13,663 nucleotides of DNA from JAUILA01 sp964563925. GTDB lineage: Bacteria > Bacteroidota > Bacteroidia > Cytophagales > Cyclobacteriaceae. The notes under the pieces were generated by a model. The model made no database searches and was not told where the DNA came from. It was given only the letters and a program-made list of their open reading frames with translations. Within the stretch, counting starts at the first letter, position 1, and the number at the start of each line of letters is the position of its first letter. Both the position numbers and the translations under genes were made by a program. The DNA is taken from assembly GCA_964563925.1 (NCBI GenBank), contig CAZLZD010000078.1, forward strand, positions 1 through 13,663. The letters are read 5' to 3'. Below, piece after piece: positions 1 through 7,809 of the stretch.

Positions 1-259
1 CATCAACGGTGACATAGACCACCTTGCACTTAAACCAGGTGAAGCTGTCCTCCGACGGGATCACCTCACCGATGTTGGTTTTGGTGATCTGGGTGATCAT
101 GAATTCGCCGGGGATATCACGTTCAGCGATCTCGTTGATACGGGTTTCTGCGTCGGTATAGGTTACCGCATCGACCAGAAAGGCCTCCGTTACCTGCTTG
201 ATTGATCCGTCTTCGGTTTCCTTCGTGCTCTTGATTTTACAGTTGTACCAGGTCTTCAT
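1..259 (-). CDS. DUF4494 domain protein, N-terminal part
   Basis: Only the first 86 codons lie in the window; the gene runs off the left edge. The product begins MKTWYNCKIKSTKE and continues through a VTEAFLVDAVTYTDAE stretch and an IPGEFMITQITKTNIGEV stretch, which I recognise as DUF4494, a small cytoplasmic family of unknown function found almost only in Bacteroidota. No signal peptide or membrane segment is visible. The ATG at 257-259 is chosen because the family normally opens with this MxxWY segment and because a promoter lies just upstream (288-318). No Shine-Dalgarno sequence is present, as is usual in the phylum. The function is unknown. The family call is from memory of the conserved sequence, not from a search. 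Confidence 0.85.
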   Translation of the reverse strand, partial: MKTWYNCKIKSTKETEDGSIKQVTEAFLVDAVTYTDAETRINEIAERDIPGEFMITQITKTNIGEVIPSEDSFTWFKCKVVYVTVD

Positions 260-287
260 TCGCTTCGTGTCTTTTTGAGTGAGGGCG

Positions 288-318
288 CAAATATAGGAGA
301 CAGGATGGCGATAACGAA
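288..318 (-). promoter_or_regulatory. Bacteroidota-type promoter of the DUF4494 gene
   Basis: On the minus strand the octamer TATATTTG (295 down to 288) matches the Bacteroidota -7 consensus TAnnTTTG exactly. A TTCG (318 to 315) sits 19 bases upstream, close to the TTTG/TTG expected at -33. The predicted transcription start is near 281-284, giving a leader of about 22-25 bases before the ATG at 259. The -33 element is imperfect, which keeps confidence moderate. Confidence 0.55.
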
Positions 319-449
319 TGTCAGCGGGAGAATTTTTGACAGGATTTTTATTGGCGGATATAGAACCTGCTGATCGCTACCCAACTATGATAGTACTGTT
401 GAAGGTGTACCGGATGCAGCGTATATGTGGAGAATTATACACGTTACGC

Positions 450-980
450 TTATTCGTCCTCCTGCTGGACTAGTGGGTGGTCTTCTTCGCCGAGGCCGAC
501 GATTTTGATGATATTCTGTACGGTGTTGAACAGCATATACACGACGACGATCAAAGCGGCGCTCAGAAGGCTCATCAGACTGATGGCGATATAATAAACC
601 GTATCAAACCAGTCCGGGGGAATTTTATCAGACTCGGTCAGGGGCAGGTTGAAAATCACCATGGTAAGCACCGATAAGGTAAAAACGATTGTATCCACCT
701 TTGCTATCTGCAGCACATGGTGGTAATGATCCTTTTTCAGCCTTGAGTTGGAGCTGGCACTCAGTCCAAGCAGCGTGAGCAGCAAGGCCAGGATGGTGGC
801 AGAGGCAAGGACGATTGTATTACAGAGGGTTTGAATACCGGTAAGGGATGACTTAAGGAGTTGCCTGGCTTCGTATCCGCCGATCTGTCCGAGGGAATAT
901 GAGCCGGCGGCCAGCAGCACAAGGGAAACCAACCCGATCATCAGCACCCGCTTACGGTAATGACCTATATTGATTTTCAT
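450..980 (-). CDS. four-helix membrane protein, unknown function
   Basis: The product has 176 residues. Hydrophobic stretches at about 11-30, 48-74, 95-112 and 125-150 suggest four transmembrane helices. The N-terminus is basic (HYRKRV) and the C-terminal tail acidic (GLGEEDHPLVQQEDE), so by the positive-inside rule the first helix probably starts in the cytoplasm. A basic, His-containing loop (SRLKKDHYHH, about 79-88) separates helices 2 and 3. I do not recognise a named family and see no catalytic motif. The gene is divergent from the permease at 1096, with about 115 bp between them, and lies upstream of and co-directional with the DUF4494 gene, which has its own promoter. The ATG at 980 is the only start that leaves a complete first helix. 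Confidence 0.75.
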   Translation of the reverse strand: MKINIGHYRKRVLMIGLVSLVLLAAGSYSLGQIGGYEARQLLKSSLTGIQTLCNTIVLASATILALLLTLLGLSASSNSRLKKDHYHHVLQIAKVDTIVFTLSVLTMVIFNLPLTESDKIPPDWFDTVYYIAISLMSLLSAALIVVVYMLFNTVQNIIKIVGLGEEDHPLVQQEDE

Positions 981-1095
981 TGGTTTTCGGAGATTAATTC
1001 ACTTCTTTACCCATCAAATACGCGACCATATTGACGAAGGGCCCGCTCAGGCTGAAAGATGGACGCGCATTTGCAGGCTTTTGTCCGGATACACT

Positions 1096-2190
1096 ATGTC
1101 TGAATCTACAGGAAGTTTGAAAATCATACGATATTGCCTGATTGTGCTGACAATCCTGGCCCTTGGCACCCTGCTGGTCATCGCCAGGAATTTCTTTTAT
1201 CCCCTGTGCCTGGGAATTCTGCTGGCCTTCCTGGTCTACCCGCTGGCGAACTTTCTTGAAGGCTACATTCGCAGCCGGATCGGGGCTACCCTGCTTTCGG
1301 TAGTGATATCCATCGTGGTACTGGGTGGCTTTATCTTCTTTCTCTACGAACAATTCTCCATTTTCCTGGATGACCTTCCTGCATTGCGGGAGAATGCACG
1401 AACAAACCTGCAGTCCCTGCAGGAGTATCTTGACCGGAATACACCACTATCCTTTGATCCGAATCACACCCTGGTAGACGGACTTGTACAGTCGATGGGT
1501 GCGCAGAACGGATTACTCCAGGATGTGTTCAGCGCTACGACCGGCACGCTGGTAGGGTTGGGCCTCCAGCCGGTGTACGTTTATTTTCTCCTGTACTACC
1601 GCGATCACTTCAGGGAATTCATTTACAAGGTGGTCAGGAAAAAGCATCATGACCGCCTGGAAATCATTCTCCGGGAAATAAGCGACGTAACCAAGCACTA
1701 TGTAAGCGGAGTATTCATCGTGGTCCTGATCCTGTGTTTTTTAAATTCGGTCGGACTGCTGATTGTGGGTATCAAATATGCGGTCATGTTCGGCATTCTT
1801 TCGGCATTGATGAATTTCATCCCTTATTTCGGTACCCTGATAGGTGCGGCTTTTCCCATTCTTTATACCCTGGCATCACCCGAGCCGGATAAAATCTGGA
1901 ATGTGCTCATCCTGTTTCTGATAATCCAGTTTACGGAGAATAATATTCTGACACCTACCATCACCGGGGGCCGGGTGGCCATCAACCCGCTGTTCACCAT
2001 TTTTATAATTATCATAGGCAGCCTTGCCTGGGGCATACCCGGTATGTTCCTGTTTGTGCCGTTTGTAGGGATGTTTAAGGTGATCTGCGATCATGTGGAG
2101 CCGCTCCAGCCCATTGCCTTCCTGATCTCTCCGCGCAACCCTGGCAGAAACAAGGTGGCTCACCAGGTGAAGAAGTTGTTTGGGAAGTAG
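1096..2190 (+). CDS. AI-2E family transporter (permease)
   Basis: This is a 364-residue polytopic membrane protein of the AI-2E transporter family (PF01594), which includes TqsA (autoinducer-2 exporter) and several Na+/H+ antiporter-like or solute-efflux members; the substrate here cannot be told. Hydrophobic helices lie at about 12-30, 33-52, 62-86, 150-168, 203-226, 228-262, 266-280 and 298-328. A soluble stretch at about 88-148 after the third helix is typical of the family, as are FIPYFGTLIG (241-250) and ENNILTPTITGGRV (281-294), followed by NPL. The frame is open back to 970, but that extension is polar, overlaps the divergent gene's start and lacks family character, so the start is placed at 1096 (MSESTGSLK). 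I found no convincing promoter in front of it. Confidence 0.88.
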   Translation: MSESTGSLKIIRYCLIVLTILALGTLLVIARNFFYPLCLGILLAFLVYPLANFLEGYIRSRIGATLLSVVISIVVLGGFIFFLYEQFSIFLDDLPALRENARTNLQSLQEYLDRNTPLSFDPNHTLVDGLVQSMGAQNGLLQDVFSATTGTLVGLGLQPVYVYFLLYYRDHFREFIYKVVRKKHHDRLEIILREISDVTKHYVSGVFIVVLILCFLNSVGLLIVGIKYAVMFGILSALMNFIPYFGTLIGAAFPILYTLASPEPDKIWNVLILFLIIQFTENNILTPTITGGRVAINPLFTIFIIIIGSLAWGIPGMFLFVPFVGMFKVICDHVEPLQPIAFLISPRNPGRNKVAHQVKKLFGK

Positions 2191-2206
2191 GATTTATTCA
2201 CCAGTC

Positions 2207-2237
2207 TGTGAAAGGCGGTGACGGATGCATACCTTTG
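2207..2237 (+). promoter_or_regulatory. promoter setting a leaderless start for the DsbA-like gene
   Basis: TACCTTTG at 2230-2237 matches the Bacteroidota -7 box TAnnTTTG perfectly. TGTG at 2207-2210 lies 19 bases upstream, in the position of the -33 TTTG/TTG element. The box ends only 4 bases before the ATG at 2242, so the predicted transcript starts at or within a few bases of that ATG. This rules out the in-frame upstream ATG at 2218 and implies a leaderless, or nearly leaderless, mRNA. Confidence 0.62.
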
Positions 2238-2241
2238 CCCC

Positions 2242-2889
2242 ATGACGCTCTATTACATCTATGATGCCCTGTGTGGCTGGTGCTATGGATTTTCCCCGGT
2301 GATACAGCGCTTTTATGAGCATCACCGTGACGAACTGAATTTTGAGGTGATTTCAGGAGGAATGATTACCGGTGAACGGGCAGGACCTGTCGGGGAGGTG
2401 GCTGCCTATATCAGCGAGGCCTACAAACAAGTGGAATCACGAACCGGCGTACCATTCGGCAAGGCTTTCCTGGAAGGTATCCTGGAAAAAGGAAAAGATA
2501 TTTTTACATCCGTCCCGCCCGCGAGGGCCATGACGGCATTCAAGCAGTTACGCCCGGGGGAGCAGGTGCCATTCGCGGCCACATTGCAAAAAGCGATATA
2601 TTTCGACGGAATGGCCCCGGAAGACATGGAAGGGTATGCCGACCGGGCTGAAGAATTCGGTATTGACCGGTCTGAATACCTGAGGCGGCTTAATGCGGAG
2701 GACAATGCCTACGCGGCCCGTGAGGAGTTCATGTTTACGCAGCAACTCGGGGTACAGGGGTTTCCTATGGTGGTTTTAAGGAATGAACAGGAAGAGTATT
2801 ACCTGGTTTCACAGGGTTTTGTACCCTTTGATGTCCTGGAGGAGCAGTTTACGCTGGCCCTTCAGGCCGCCCGCCAGGGGAAAAAATAG
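2242..2889 (+). CDS. DsbA/FrnE-like thiol oxidoreductase, cytosolic
   Basis: The product has 215 residues and a thioredoxin fold of the DsbA family (FrnE-like, COG3531-type predicted disulfide isomerase). The first strand YYIYD leads directly into the redox centre CGWC (Cys11, Cys14) followed by YGF. The cis-proline loop is GFP (Pro175) within QLGVQGFPMVV, with a helical insertion between. There is no signal peptide, so the protein should act in the cytoplasm rather than the periplasm, probably on thiol-disulfide exchange or small-molecule chemistry; the substrate is unknown. The start at 2242 is preferred over 2218 because the promoter box at 2230-2237 lies between them and because the family starts with the strand before CxxC. 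It heads a run of plus-strand genes that continues at 2938. Confidence 0.88.
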   Translation: MTLYYIYDALCGWCYGFSPVIQRFYEHHRDELNFEVISGGMITGERAGPVGEVAAYISEAYKQVESRTGVPFGKAFLEGILEKGKDIFTSVPPARAMTAFKQLRPGEQVPFAATLQKAIYFDGMAPEDMEGYADRAEEFGIDRSEYLRRLNAEDNAYAAREEFMFTQQLGVQGFPMVVLRNEQEEYYLVSQGFVPFDVLEEQFTLALQAARQGKK

Positions 2890-2937
2890 GCACACTGCCG
2901 TATCAGCGGAGGTGGATTGCACGTTATCCCGAAACCT

Positions 2938-3528
2938 ATGAAATATACAAGCCTTATTCTGATCCTGATTTTCCCTTCCCTGGCCGGGGCCCAATCCTAC
3001 CAGGAAGCCATCGAAAAAGATTTTACGGTTTATGTGGATCACATTATCGCCAAGGAGTTCGACCAGGCCATGGAGTACACGTATGAGAAATTCTTTGAGC
3101 TCGTGCCCCGTGATAAGATGGTGCAGATGATGGAAGCCACGTTTAATTCTCCCGAAATCGAATACGAACTTTCGCGTGCACAAGTCACCTCCGTAGAAGA
3201 ACCAGTGCGCATTGGTCCGGAATATTTTGCGCTCATGAAATACCTGAGCATTATCCGCATGAAGTTCCTGACCGGTGAGGGCGAAGAGACGCAGGAGGAA
3301 TTTGAACAGCGGATGACCATGACGCGGTTGTCACTGGAAGAATTATTTGGAAAGGAGAATGTGTCCTACGAAGCGGAGACCGGATTCTGGAAGCTCTACG
3401 CAGAGAAAACGGTGTGTGCCGTTTCCAAAGACGGAGCCACCGACTGGCATTTTGTTGTGATGGAGAAGGAGCAACTGCCTTTCCTGAAGAACATTCTTCC
3501 CTCGCAAGTCCTCGAACAGTTACAATAG
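2938..3528 (+). CDS. secreted protein of unknown function
   Basis: The product has 196 residues. A short signal peptide (MKYTSLILILIFPSLAGAQ) should be cut after AGAQ. The mature part is acidic and mostly helical at first (FTVYVDHIIAKEFDQAMEYTYEKFFELVPRDKMVQMMEATF), with an aromatic C-terminal part (FWKLYAEKTVCAV, DWHFVVMEK) that looks like beta strands. The overall pattern resembles a family of small exported Bacteroidota proteins, but I cannot name it. An upstream in-frame ATG at 2917 is rejected because the added residues would sit before a complete signal peptide. It lies 48 bp after the DsbA-like gene without a clear promoter, so co-transcription is likely. Confidence 0.75.
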   Translation: MKYTSLILILIFPSLAGAQSYQEAIEKDFTVYVDHIIAKEFDQAMEYTYEKFFELVPRDKMVQMMEATFNSPEIEYELSRAQVTSVEEPVRIGPEYFALMKYLSIIRMKFLTGEGEETQEEFEQRMTMTRLSLEELFGKENVSYEAETGFWKLYAEKTVCAVSKDGATDWHFVVMEKEQLPFLKNILPSQVLEQLQ

Positions 3529-3589
3529 ATTTCCCATTCATTTTCTTTGTTTCCCGAGGGGTTGTAGATTTAATAAAAATCTCCTCCGT

Positions 3590-4105
3590 ATGAAAAACAC
3601 CGTTCTGCTTTTCTGCCTGTTAGTGAGTTGTACCTCCCCGGCCCCGGAAACCGGGGAAGAATTGCCACAGGATCCCAGGGAATGGTTTCGTGGCCGCTGG
3701 AAATTGCACGAGATAGCCCGGGAGGGACCGGACGGGAAATTCGTGGTGCCGGAATCAATGGCGGGGCGTTCGGGGTATATCCTGTATGACGGACTCGGGG
3801 GAATGGGGGTACACCATATTCCTGCCGGATATAAGGAGTACCCTCTTACTCAGGGAGTTAGTCCTGACAGCCTTTCCCGTAAAGATCTTGAACTGTTTCA
3901 GAAACAATTCATATATTTTGGCAGGTACACGATAGATACAGCCAGCAAGGTCATCACCCATCACATCGATACGGATGCCCGTCCGTGGATGTGGGGGGAA
4001 CCGGTCCAACGGCGGTATGAATTTAGCGGTGATACCTTGATCCTGATGCCGCTGCGGTCAGATCCGTTGATGCGCATCAGTTGGATACGTGTAAATGACA
4101 AGTGA
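3590..4105 (+). CDS. lipocalin-like domain lipoprotein
   Basis: The product has 171 residues. The signal sequence MKNTVLLFCLLVSC ends in a lipobox with Cys14 as the lipidation site, so the protein is probably anchored in the inner or outer membrane facing the periplasm. The mature part matches the lipocalin-like family of PF13924: an opening strand WFRGRWKLHEI, a DG.GGMGVHH segment after GYILYDG, the segment FGRYTIDTASKVITHHID, and VQRRYEFSGDTLILM. These give the small beta-barrel expected to hold a hydrophobic ligand, though none can be assigned. The stop codon is separated from the preferred start of the next gene (4107) by a single base, so the two are surely co-transcribed. Family assignment is by remembered sequence pattern. 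Confidence 0.8.
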   Translation: MKNTVLLFCLLVSCTSPAPETGEELPQDPREWFRGRWKLHEIAREGPDGKFVVPESMAGRSGYILYDGLGGMGVHHIPAGYKEYPLTQGVSPDSLSRKDLELFQKQFIYFGRYTIDTASKVITHHIDTDARPWMWGEPVQRRYEFSGDTLILMPLRSDPLMRISWIRVNDK

Positions 4106-4106
4106 A

Positions 4107-4631
4107 ATGACTGAATATTTTGTTTTTCTGAGGGGTATCAACGTAGGAGGGCGTCACAAGGTGCCCATGGCGGCGTTGCGTGAGTTCCTTTCAGGAATGG
4201 GATTTTCGAATATACGCACCGTCCTCAATTCAGGAAATGTGGCCTTGGAAGCGGAGTCTGCCTCTCCGGAAAAACTGGAATCCCGGCTTGAGGAAGAGCT
4301 GGCTGCTGCTTTCGGCTTTCCCATCCCCGTGATGGTCCGTGAAGCGGCGCGTATCCGGGAGTTATTGCTGGAGGATCCGTTTGAGCATGCGCCCGATAAT
4401 ATGCAGGCTAAATGGCAGGTCACTTTTTTCAAGAAGCCTGCGGCCCGCGAGGGTGGTGAAGAGGAGACTTCAGGCTTTGAGGTAGTGCACCGCTCTCCCG
4501 ACCTGGTGTGCTGGGTGCTTGACCTTGAAACCCGAGGAACCCCCGATGCCATGAAAGATTTTGAACGCTGGTACGGCAGCGAAATAACCACACGTACCTG
4601 GCAGACGCTTCAAAAACTTCAACGTACATGA
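4107..4631 (+). CDS. DUF1697 domain protein
   Basis: The product has 174 residues, the usual length for DUF1697. The diagnostic N-terminus FVFLRGINVGGRHKVPMAAL, then LREFLSGMGFSNIRTVLNSGNVAL, is clear. The middle carries FGFPIPVMVREAARIRELL and the end a W-rich RTWQTLQKL tail typical of the family. It is a cytoplasmic protein of unknown biochemical function. Two starts are possible: 4095, overlapping the preceding stop, and 4107, which begins MTEYFVFLRG; the second fits the family better. Its stop overlaps the next gene's start in an ATGA junction, indicating translational coupling to the cyclase. Confidence 0.88.
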   Translation: MTEYFVFLRGINVGGRHKVPMAALREFLSGMGFSNIRTVLNSGNVALEAESASPEKLESRLEEELAAAFGFPIPVMVREAARIRELLLEDPFEHAPDNMQAKWQVTFFKKPAAREGGEEETSGFEVVHRSPDLVCWVLDLETRGTPDAMKDFERWYGSEITTRTWQTLQKLQRT

Positions 4632-5734
4632 ACCGTTTGCGTGTAATTGCCCGTGATAACCCCGAATGGGTTGATGCCTTTATCCTGATCATAGGCTTCG
4701 CCCTGGGGGCCAATCTTTTCATTTTCTTTAAGATGAGCGGGCTCAGTGAAACCTACATGGAATCCCTCTTTAATGCCTATCGCTTTCACTGGTCGGTCCC
4801 GACGATATCCGGCATTGTAATCGGAACGGGGTTTGCGATGCTCGAATTCAAACTTTTCCCGAGGCTCCACATCAAATCGGTCCCGATACTGATCATTCTC
4901 CGAATCCTTCTTTTTACCCTGGTCATATTGGTCAGCACCTTACTCGTTCAGGTAATGGTGGGATCGCTGATCCAGGGCCATTCACTGAGCAGCACCTGGG
5001 AACTGATCCGTGAATTTATGTTTACCGATATTTTTCTCTCCCTCTACATTTACCTGATGCTCCTGGGCGGTGTGCTGAACTTCTTCCGGGCAATGGGTAA
5101 CCGGTTCGGACCGGGACTGCTGGTCAATTATATTTCGGGGAAATACAAGAAGCCGATTGAGGAAGAGCGGGTATTCCTTTTTATTGACCTTAACGACTCC
5201 ACCACGCTTGCCGAAAACCTGGGGCATTCGAAGTACAGCGAAATGCTCAATAAGCTTTTCAGCACCCTTTCCAGGCTGACGCTCGATTTCGACGGGGAGA
5301 TCTATCAGTATGTTGGCGATGAGGCCGTTGTCACCTGGCTGGTTACTCCCGATTTTGAATTTTCCCAGCCGGTCCACCTGTTTCAGAGGTTTTTGAGCAC
5401 CATCGCCGAAGACTCCTCCCATTACCACGCCCAGTATGCTGTCGTGCCCGGCTTCAAGGCCTCGTTAAATGCGGGTCCGGTGGTGGTGACCGAGATGGGA
5501 CATCGCCGGAAGGAACTCGCCTATCACGGGGATGTACTCAATACCGGCTCACGCCTGCTGGACCGCTGCTCTGAGCTGGGAAAAAACTTGCTGGTCAGTG
5601 AATTCTATAAAACGAAGCTTGAACGGGAGAATGGCTTTGAAATATCATTTGTGGAGGATATGGTATTGAAAGGAAAGCAATCCGAGACAGGTATCTATGA
5701 GGTTGGAGTTGTCGCGGGCAAGGAAAGCGCATAA
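4628..5734 (+). CDS. membrane-anchored class III adenylate/guanylate cyclase
   Basis: The product has 368 residues. The N-terminal half is a membrane domain with helices at about 16-35, 57-74, 85-113 and 131-152. A class III cyclase catalytic domain follows from about 180. The two metal-binding aspartates are visible as D187 (FLFIDLND) and D231 (YVGDEAVV), and the transition-state pair as N305 and R309 (NTGSR), so the domain should be active. At the position that normally selects the base (Asp or Thr, seven residues before the Asn) this protein has Ala298, within ELAYHGDVLN, so ATP or GTP preference cannot be read off. The C-terminus ends in a strand-rich VLKGKQSETGIYEV segment, normal for this family. 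Translation is coupled to the DUF1697 gene by a 4-base overlap. The membrane domain has no recognised sensor motif. Confidence 0.87.
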   Translation: MNRLRVIARDNPEWVDAFILIIGFALGANLFIFFKMSGLSETYMESLFNAYRFHWSVPTISGIVIGTGFAMLEFKLFPRLHIKSVPILIILRILLFTLVILVSTLLVQVMVGSLIQGHSLSSTWELIREFMFTDIFLSLYIYLMLLGGVLNFFRAMGNRFGPGLLVNYISGKYKKPIEEERVFLFIDLNDSTTLAENLGHSKYSEMLNKLFSTLSRLTLDFDGEIYQYVGDEAVVTWLVTPDFEFSQPVHLFQRFLSTIAEDSSHYHAQYAVVPGFKASLNAGPVVVTEMGHRRKELAYHGDVLNTGSRLLDRCSELGKNLLVSEFYKTKLERENGFEISFVEDMVLKGKQSETGIYEVGVVAGKESA

Positions 5735-5800
5735 AAAATCACTATTTCCCTGTGAATTTATTTGTCATCTGTTAATTTGGTCTTTCAGACCTGTCAGCAT

Positions 5801-7693
5801 ATGCGCCAACTTTCTCCTGTTCTCCTGCTCTTTCTTATTTCCTTACACGCGGCCGCTCAGATTGACGTTCGGCGTTACGCATCGGATGACCTGTTTGCCA
5901 TTAAGCCGGTGGTTACGACTGACCAGCCGGTGAATGAAGGCGGACCCACCTCCTGGGCAGAACAAAAATACGAGGAGGCACTTACCAAAATCAGCAAAGG
6001 AAATACGGAGGGCGGGCTTACTGCCCTGAAGGCGCTGATCGAATTTGACCGATCGGTCCCGGTCCCTCATTACCTCATGGGGGTGGTTTACCTGGAGAAT
6101 GGAGAGCTTGAAGCTGCCAGGAGGAAATTTAACGATGCCCTGAGTGTTCAGCCTCTTTTCCTGGAGGCAAAGTATATGCTCGGTATGCTGGCCATTGAAG
6201 AAAAGGATTATAGAACGGCCAAGGCACTGTTTAAAGACCTGCTGGACATTCCGGCTTACGAGGCTATGGGGTTTCACGGCCTGGCCATGGAAGTACTCGA
6301 CCGGGGGGGTGTGTCCTGGGCGATTACCTACTTCGAGGAAAGCATTAAGGCCGATTCCACATTTATGGATTCGTACGGCCCGCTGGTCACCTTGTCGATG
6401 TACGGCGGACACGTGCGCCGCGCACGGAAGTTCCTCGACCAGGGATTGCGGGTCTCCCCCGAATGGGAACGCGGCATCGTGATGCATGCAATTATTGCAC
6501 TGCTTACAGAAGGGGATATGGAGGTATTCGAAAAAGACCTTAACCGCCTGATCGGCCTGTCGCCCGATAATTATCATTACCTGTTCATGCGGGCCGGATT
6601 GCTCATCGAAAAACAACAGTGGCACGAGGCCGTGATGCAGTACCGTGAGGCGTATTCCCTGGACACCACTTCCCAGTCACGGTTTAACTTTACCTCAAAG
6701 ATTGAAAAGGACGAGACCCTCAGAAAGGCTATTGATTATTATTTTGACCACTACGACATGCGCGGGGAAACCCGGCTTATCCTCGAACAGGGGATTTGTG
6801 AAATGATCAGAAAAGACTTTTCCGCGGCCCGGAAACAATTTAAATCGGCCAACAGCCTGGAGGAAACCCCGGCCGGACTCACTTTCTACGCGGTTATGGC
6901 CAATGAATTCTGGAAAAGCCCGGAGCAGGTCATACCTCATTATGATGCCGTCATTAAGGCCGATTCGCTGCACGCCTTTGCCTATGCCGAGCGGGGCGAT
7001 CTGCTTATTGAGACCGGCGACATGGAGTCGGCGTTCCTCGACTTTGACCAGTTGGTTGATCAGTACCCGGGTGAGAAATATGGATGGAAGAAACGCGGGC
7101 TGATCCTGGGCGAACTTGGCAAAACTGAATTTGCCTATGACGATTTCTCCGAGGCAATAAAACTGGACAGCCTGGACGACGAACTGTTTTTTAACCGGGC
7201 GCTGATGGCCAGCAGACTTCAAAAGTTCGGCGAAGCGGAAAAGGACCTGGACTACCTGCTTACACTTACGCCGGAAGACGGGGAGGCCTGGTACCTGATG
7301 CATTCGGCGCAACTTGCCCAGGAGGACTCGCTGGATGCCCTGGTGAGCCTGGACAGCGCCTCCGTCCGGCTGTACGGCCGCGAAGATGTGCACCGGGAGC
7401 TGCTTGACCTGGCGCAGAAACTTGACAAGCCCCTTCATTGCGAAAACGCCCTTACCCGCCTGATTCAGAACAACCCGGTCCATACCATGTATGTCCTGGA
7501 ACGTGGAAAATTTTATTACGGGCAACAGCAATACGGCAAGGCGCTGGCTGACCTGAAGGAATTCACCAATCGTGAAAAACGGCTGGGTGTGGGATACCAT
7601 TACCTGAGCCTTGTATACGCTGCTATGGGAGAGGATAAAAAAGCGATACGGTATCAGAAAAAGGCCGCTAAATACGGCTATGCCGGGGATTGA
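5801..7693 (+). CDS. secreted TPR-repeat protein
   Basis: The product has 630 residues. The signal peptide MRQLSPVLLLFLISLHAAAQ is followed by a short linker and then tetratricopeptide repeats over nearly the whole length. Clear units include HYLMGVVYLENGELEAARRK, EAKYMLGMLAIEEKDYRTAK, AYAERGDLLIETGDMESAFL, LFFNRALMASRLQKFGEAEK and GYHYLSLVYAAMGEDKKAIR. A long right-handed superhelix for protein binding in the periplasm or at the outer membrane is expected; the partner is unknown. The frame is open upstream from a TTG at 5762, but the ATG at 5801 gives a complete signal peptide and is preferred. Two imperfect -7-like boxes (TTTATTTG at 5757 and TTAATTTG at 5772) lie upstream without good -33 partners, so a separate promoter is possible but unproven. 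It is 66 bp behind the cyclase. Confidence 0.88.
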   Translation: MRQLSPVLLLFLISLHAAAQIDVRRYASDDLFAIKPVVTTDQPVNEGGPTSWAEQKYEEALTKISKGNTEGGLTALKALIEFDRSVPVPHYLMGVVYLENGELEAARRKFNDALSVQPLFLEAKYMLGMLAIEEKDYRTAKALFKDLLDIPAYEAMGFHGLAMEVLDRGGVSWAITYFEESIKADSTFMDSYGPLVTLSMYGGHVRRARKFLDQGLRVSPEWERGIVMHAIIALLTEGDMEVFEKDLNRLIGLSPDNYHYLFMRAGLLIEKQQWHEAVMQYREAYSLDTTSQSRFNFTSKIEKDETLRKAIDYYFDHYDMRGETRLILEQGICEMIRKDFSAARKQFKSANSLEETPAGLTFYAVMANEFWKSPEQVIPHYDAVIKADSLHAFAYAERGDLLIETGDMESAFLDFDQLVDQYPGEKYGWKKRGLILGELGKTEFAYDDFSEAIKLDSLDDELFFNRALMASRLQKFGEAEKDLDYLLTLTPEDGEAWYLMHSAQLAQEDSLDALVSLDSASVRLYGREDVHRELLDLAQKLDKPLHCENALTRLIQNNPVHTMYVLERGKFYYGQQQYGKALADLKEFTNREKRLGVGYHYLSLVYAAMGEDKKAIRYQKKAAKYGYAGD

Positions 7694-7745
7694 CTTATCC
7701 GTGAGCCCGCAGAATTTCTGTTTGTTCATGATCGCACAAGCCTGT

Positions 7746-7759
7746 TCGTTTCCGAACGA
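7746..7759. repeat. short inverted repeat TCGTT-N4-AACGA
   Basis: Perfect 5-bp arms with a 4-base centre lie 50 bp past the TPR stop codon. No T-tract follows on either strand, so it is not a convincing terminator. It may be chance or a weak operator. Confidence 0.3.
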
Positions 7760-7809
7760 TCCGAATCTTCCCAATCACCTGTAAGTAAGATAAATGGATG
7801 TTTTTGGCA

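Noticed and set aside
970..1095. Upstream extension of the AI-2E permease
   Set aside because: The added 42 residues are polar, unlike the family, and overlap the start of the divergent membrane protein gene; the ATG at 1096 fits better.
2218..2241. Upstream in-frame ATG of the DsbA-like gene
   Set aside because: It lies inside the promoter (the -7 box is at 2230-2237), and the family begins with the strand just before CxxC.
5843..6625. Minus-strand open frame of 260 codons opposite the same gene
   Set aside because: Same reason: low-quality composition, antisense to well-supported TPR repeats.
7746..7759. Inverted repeat as terminator of the TPR gene
   Set aside because: The arms are only 5 bp and no T-tract follows on either strand.
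6695..7774. Long minus-strand open frame (359 codons) opposite the TPR gene
   Set aside because: It is a shadow of the plus-strand TPR coding sequence. The translation is rich in His, Gln and Val with no fold-like pattern, whereas the plus strand shows a signal peptide and clear TPR units.
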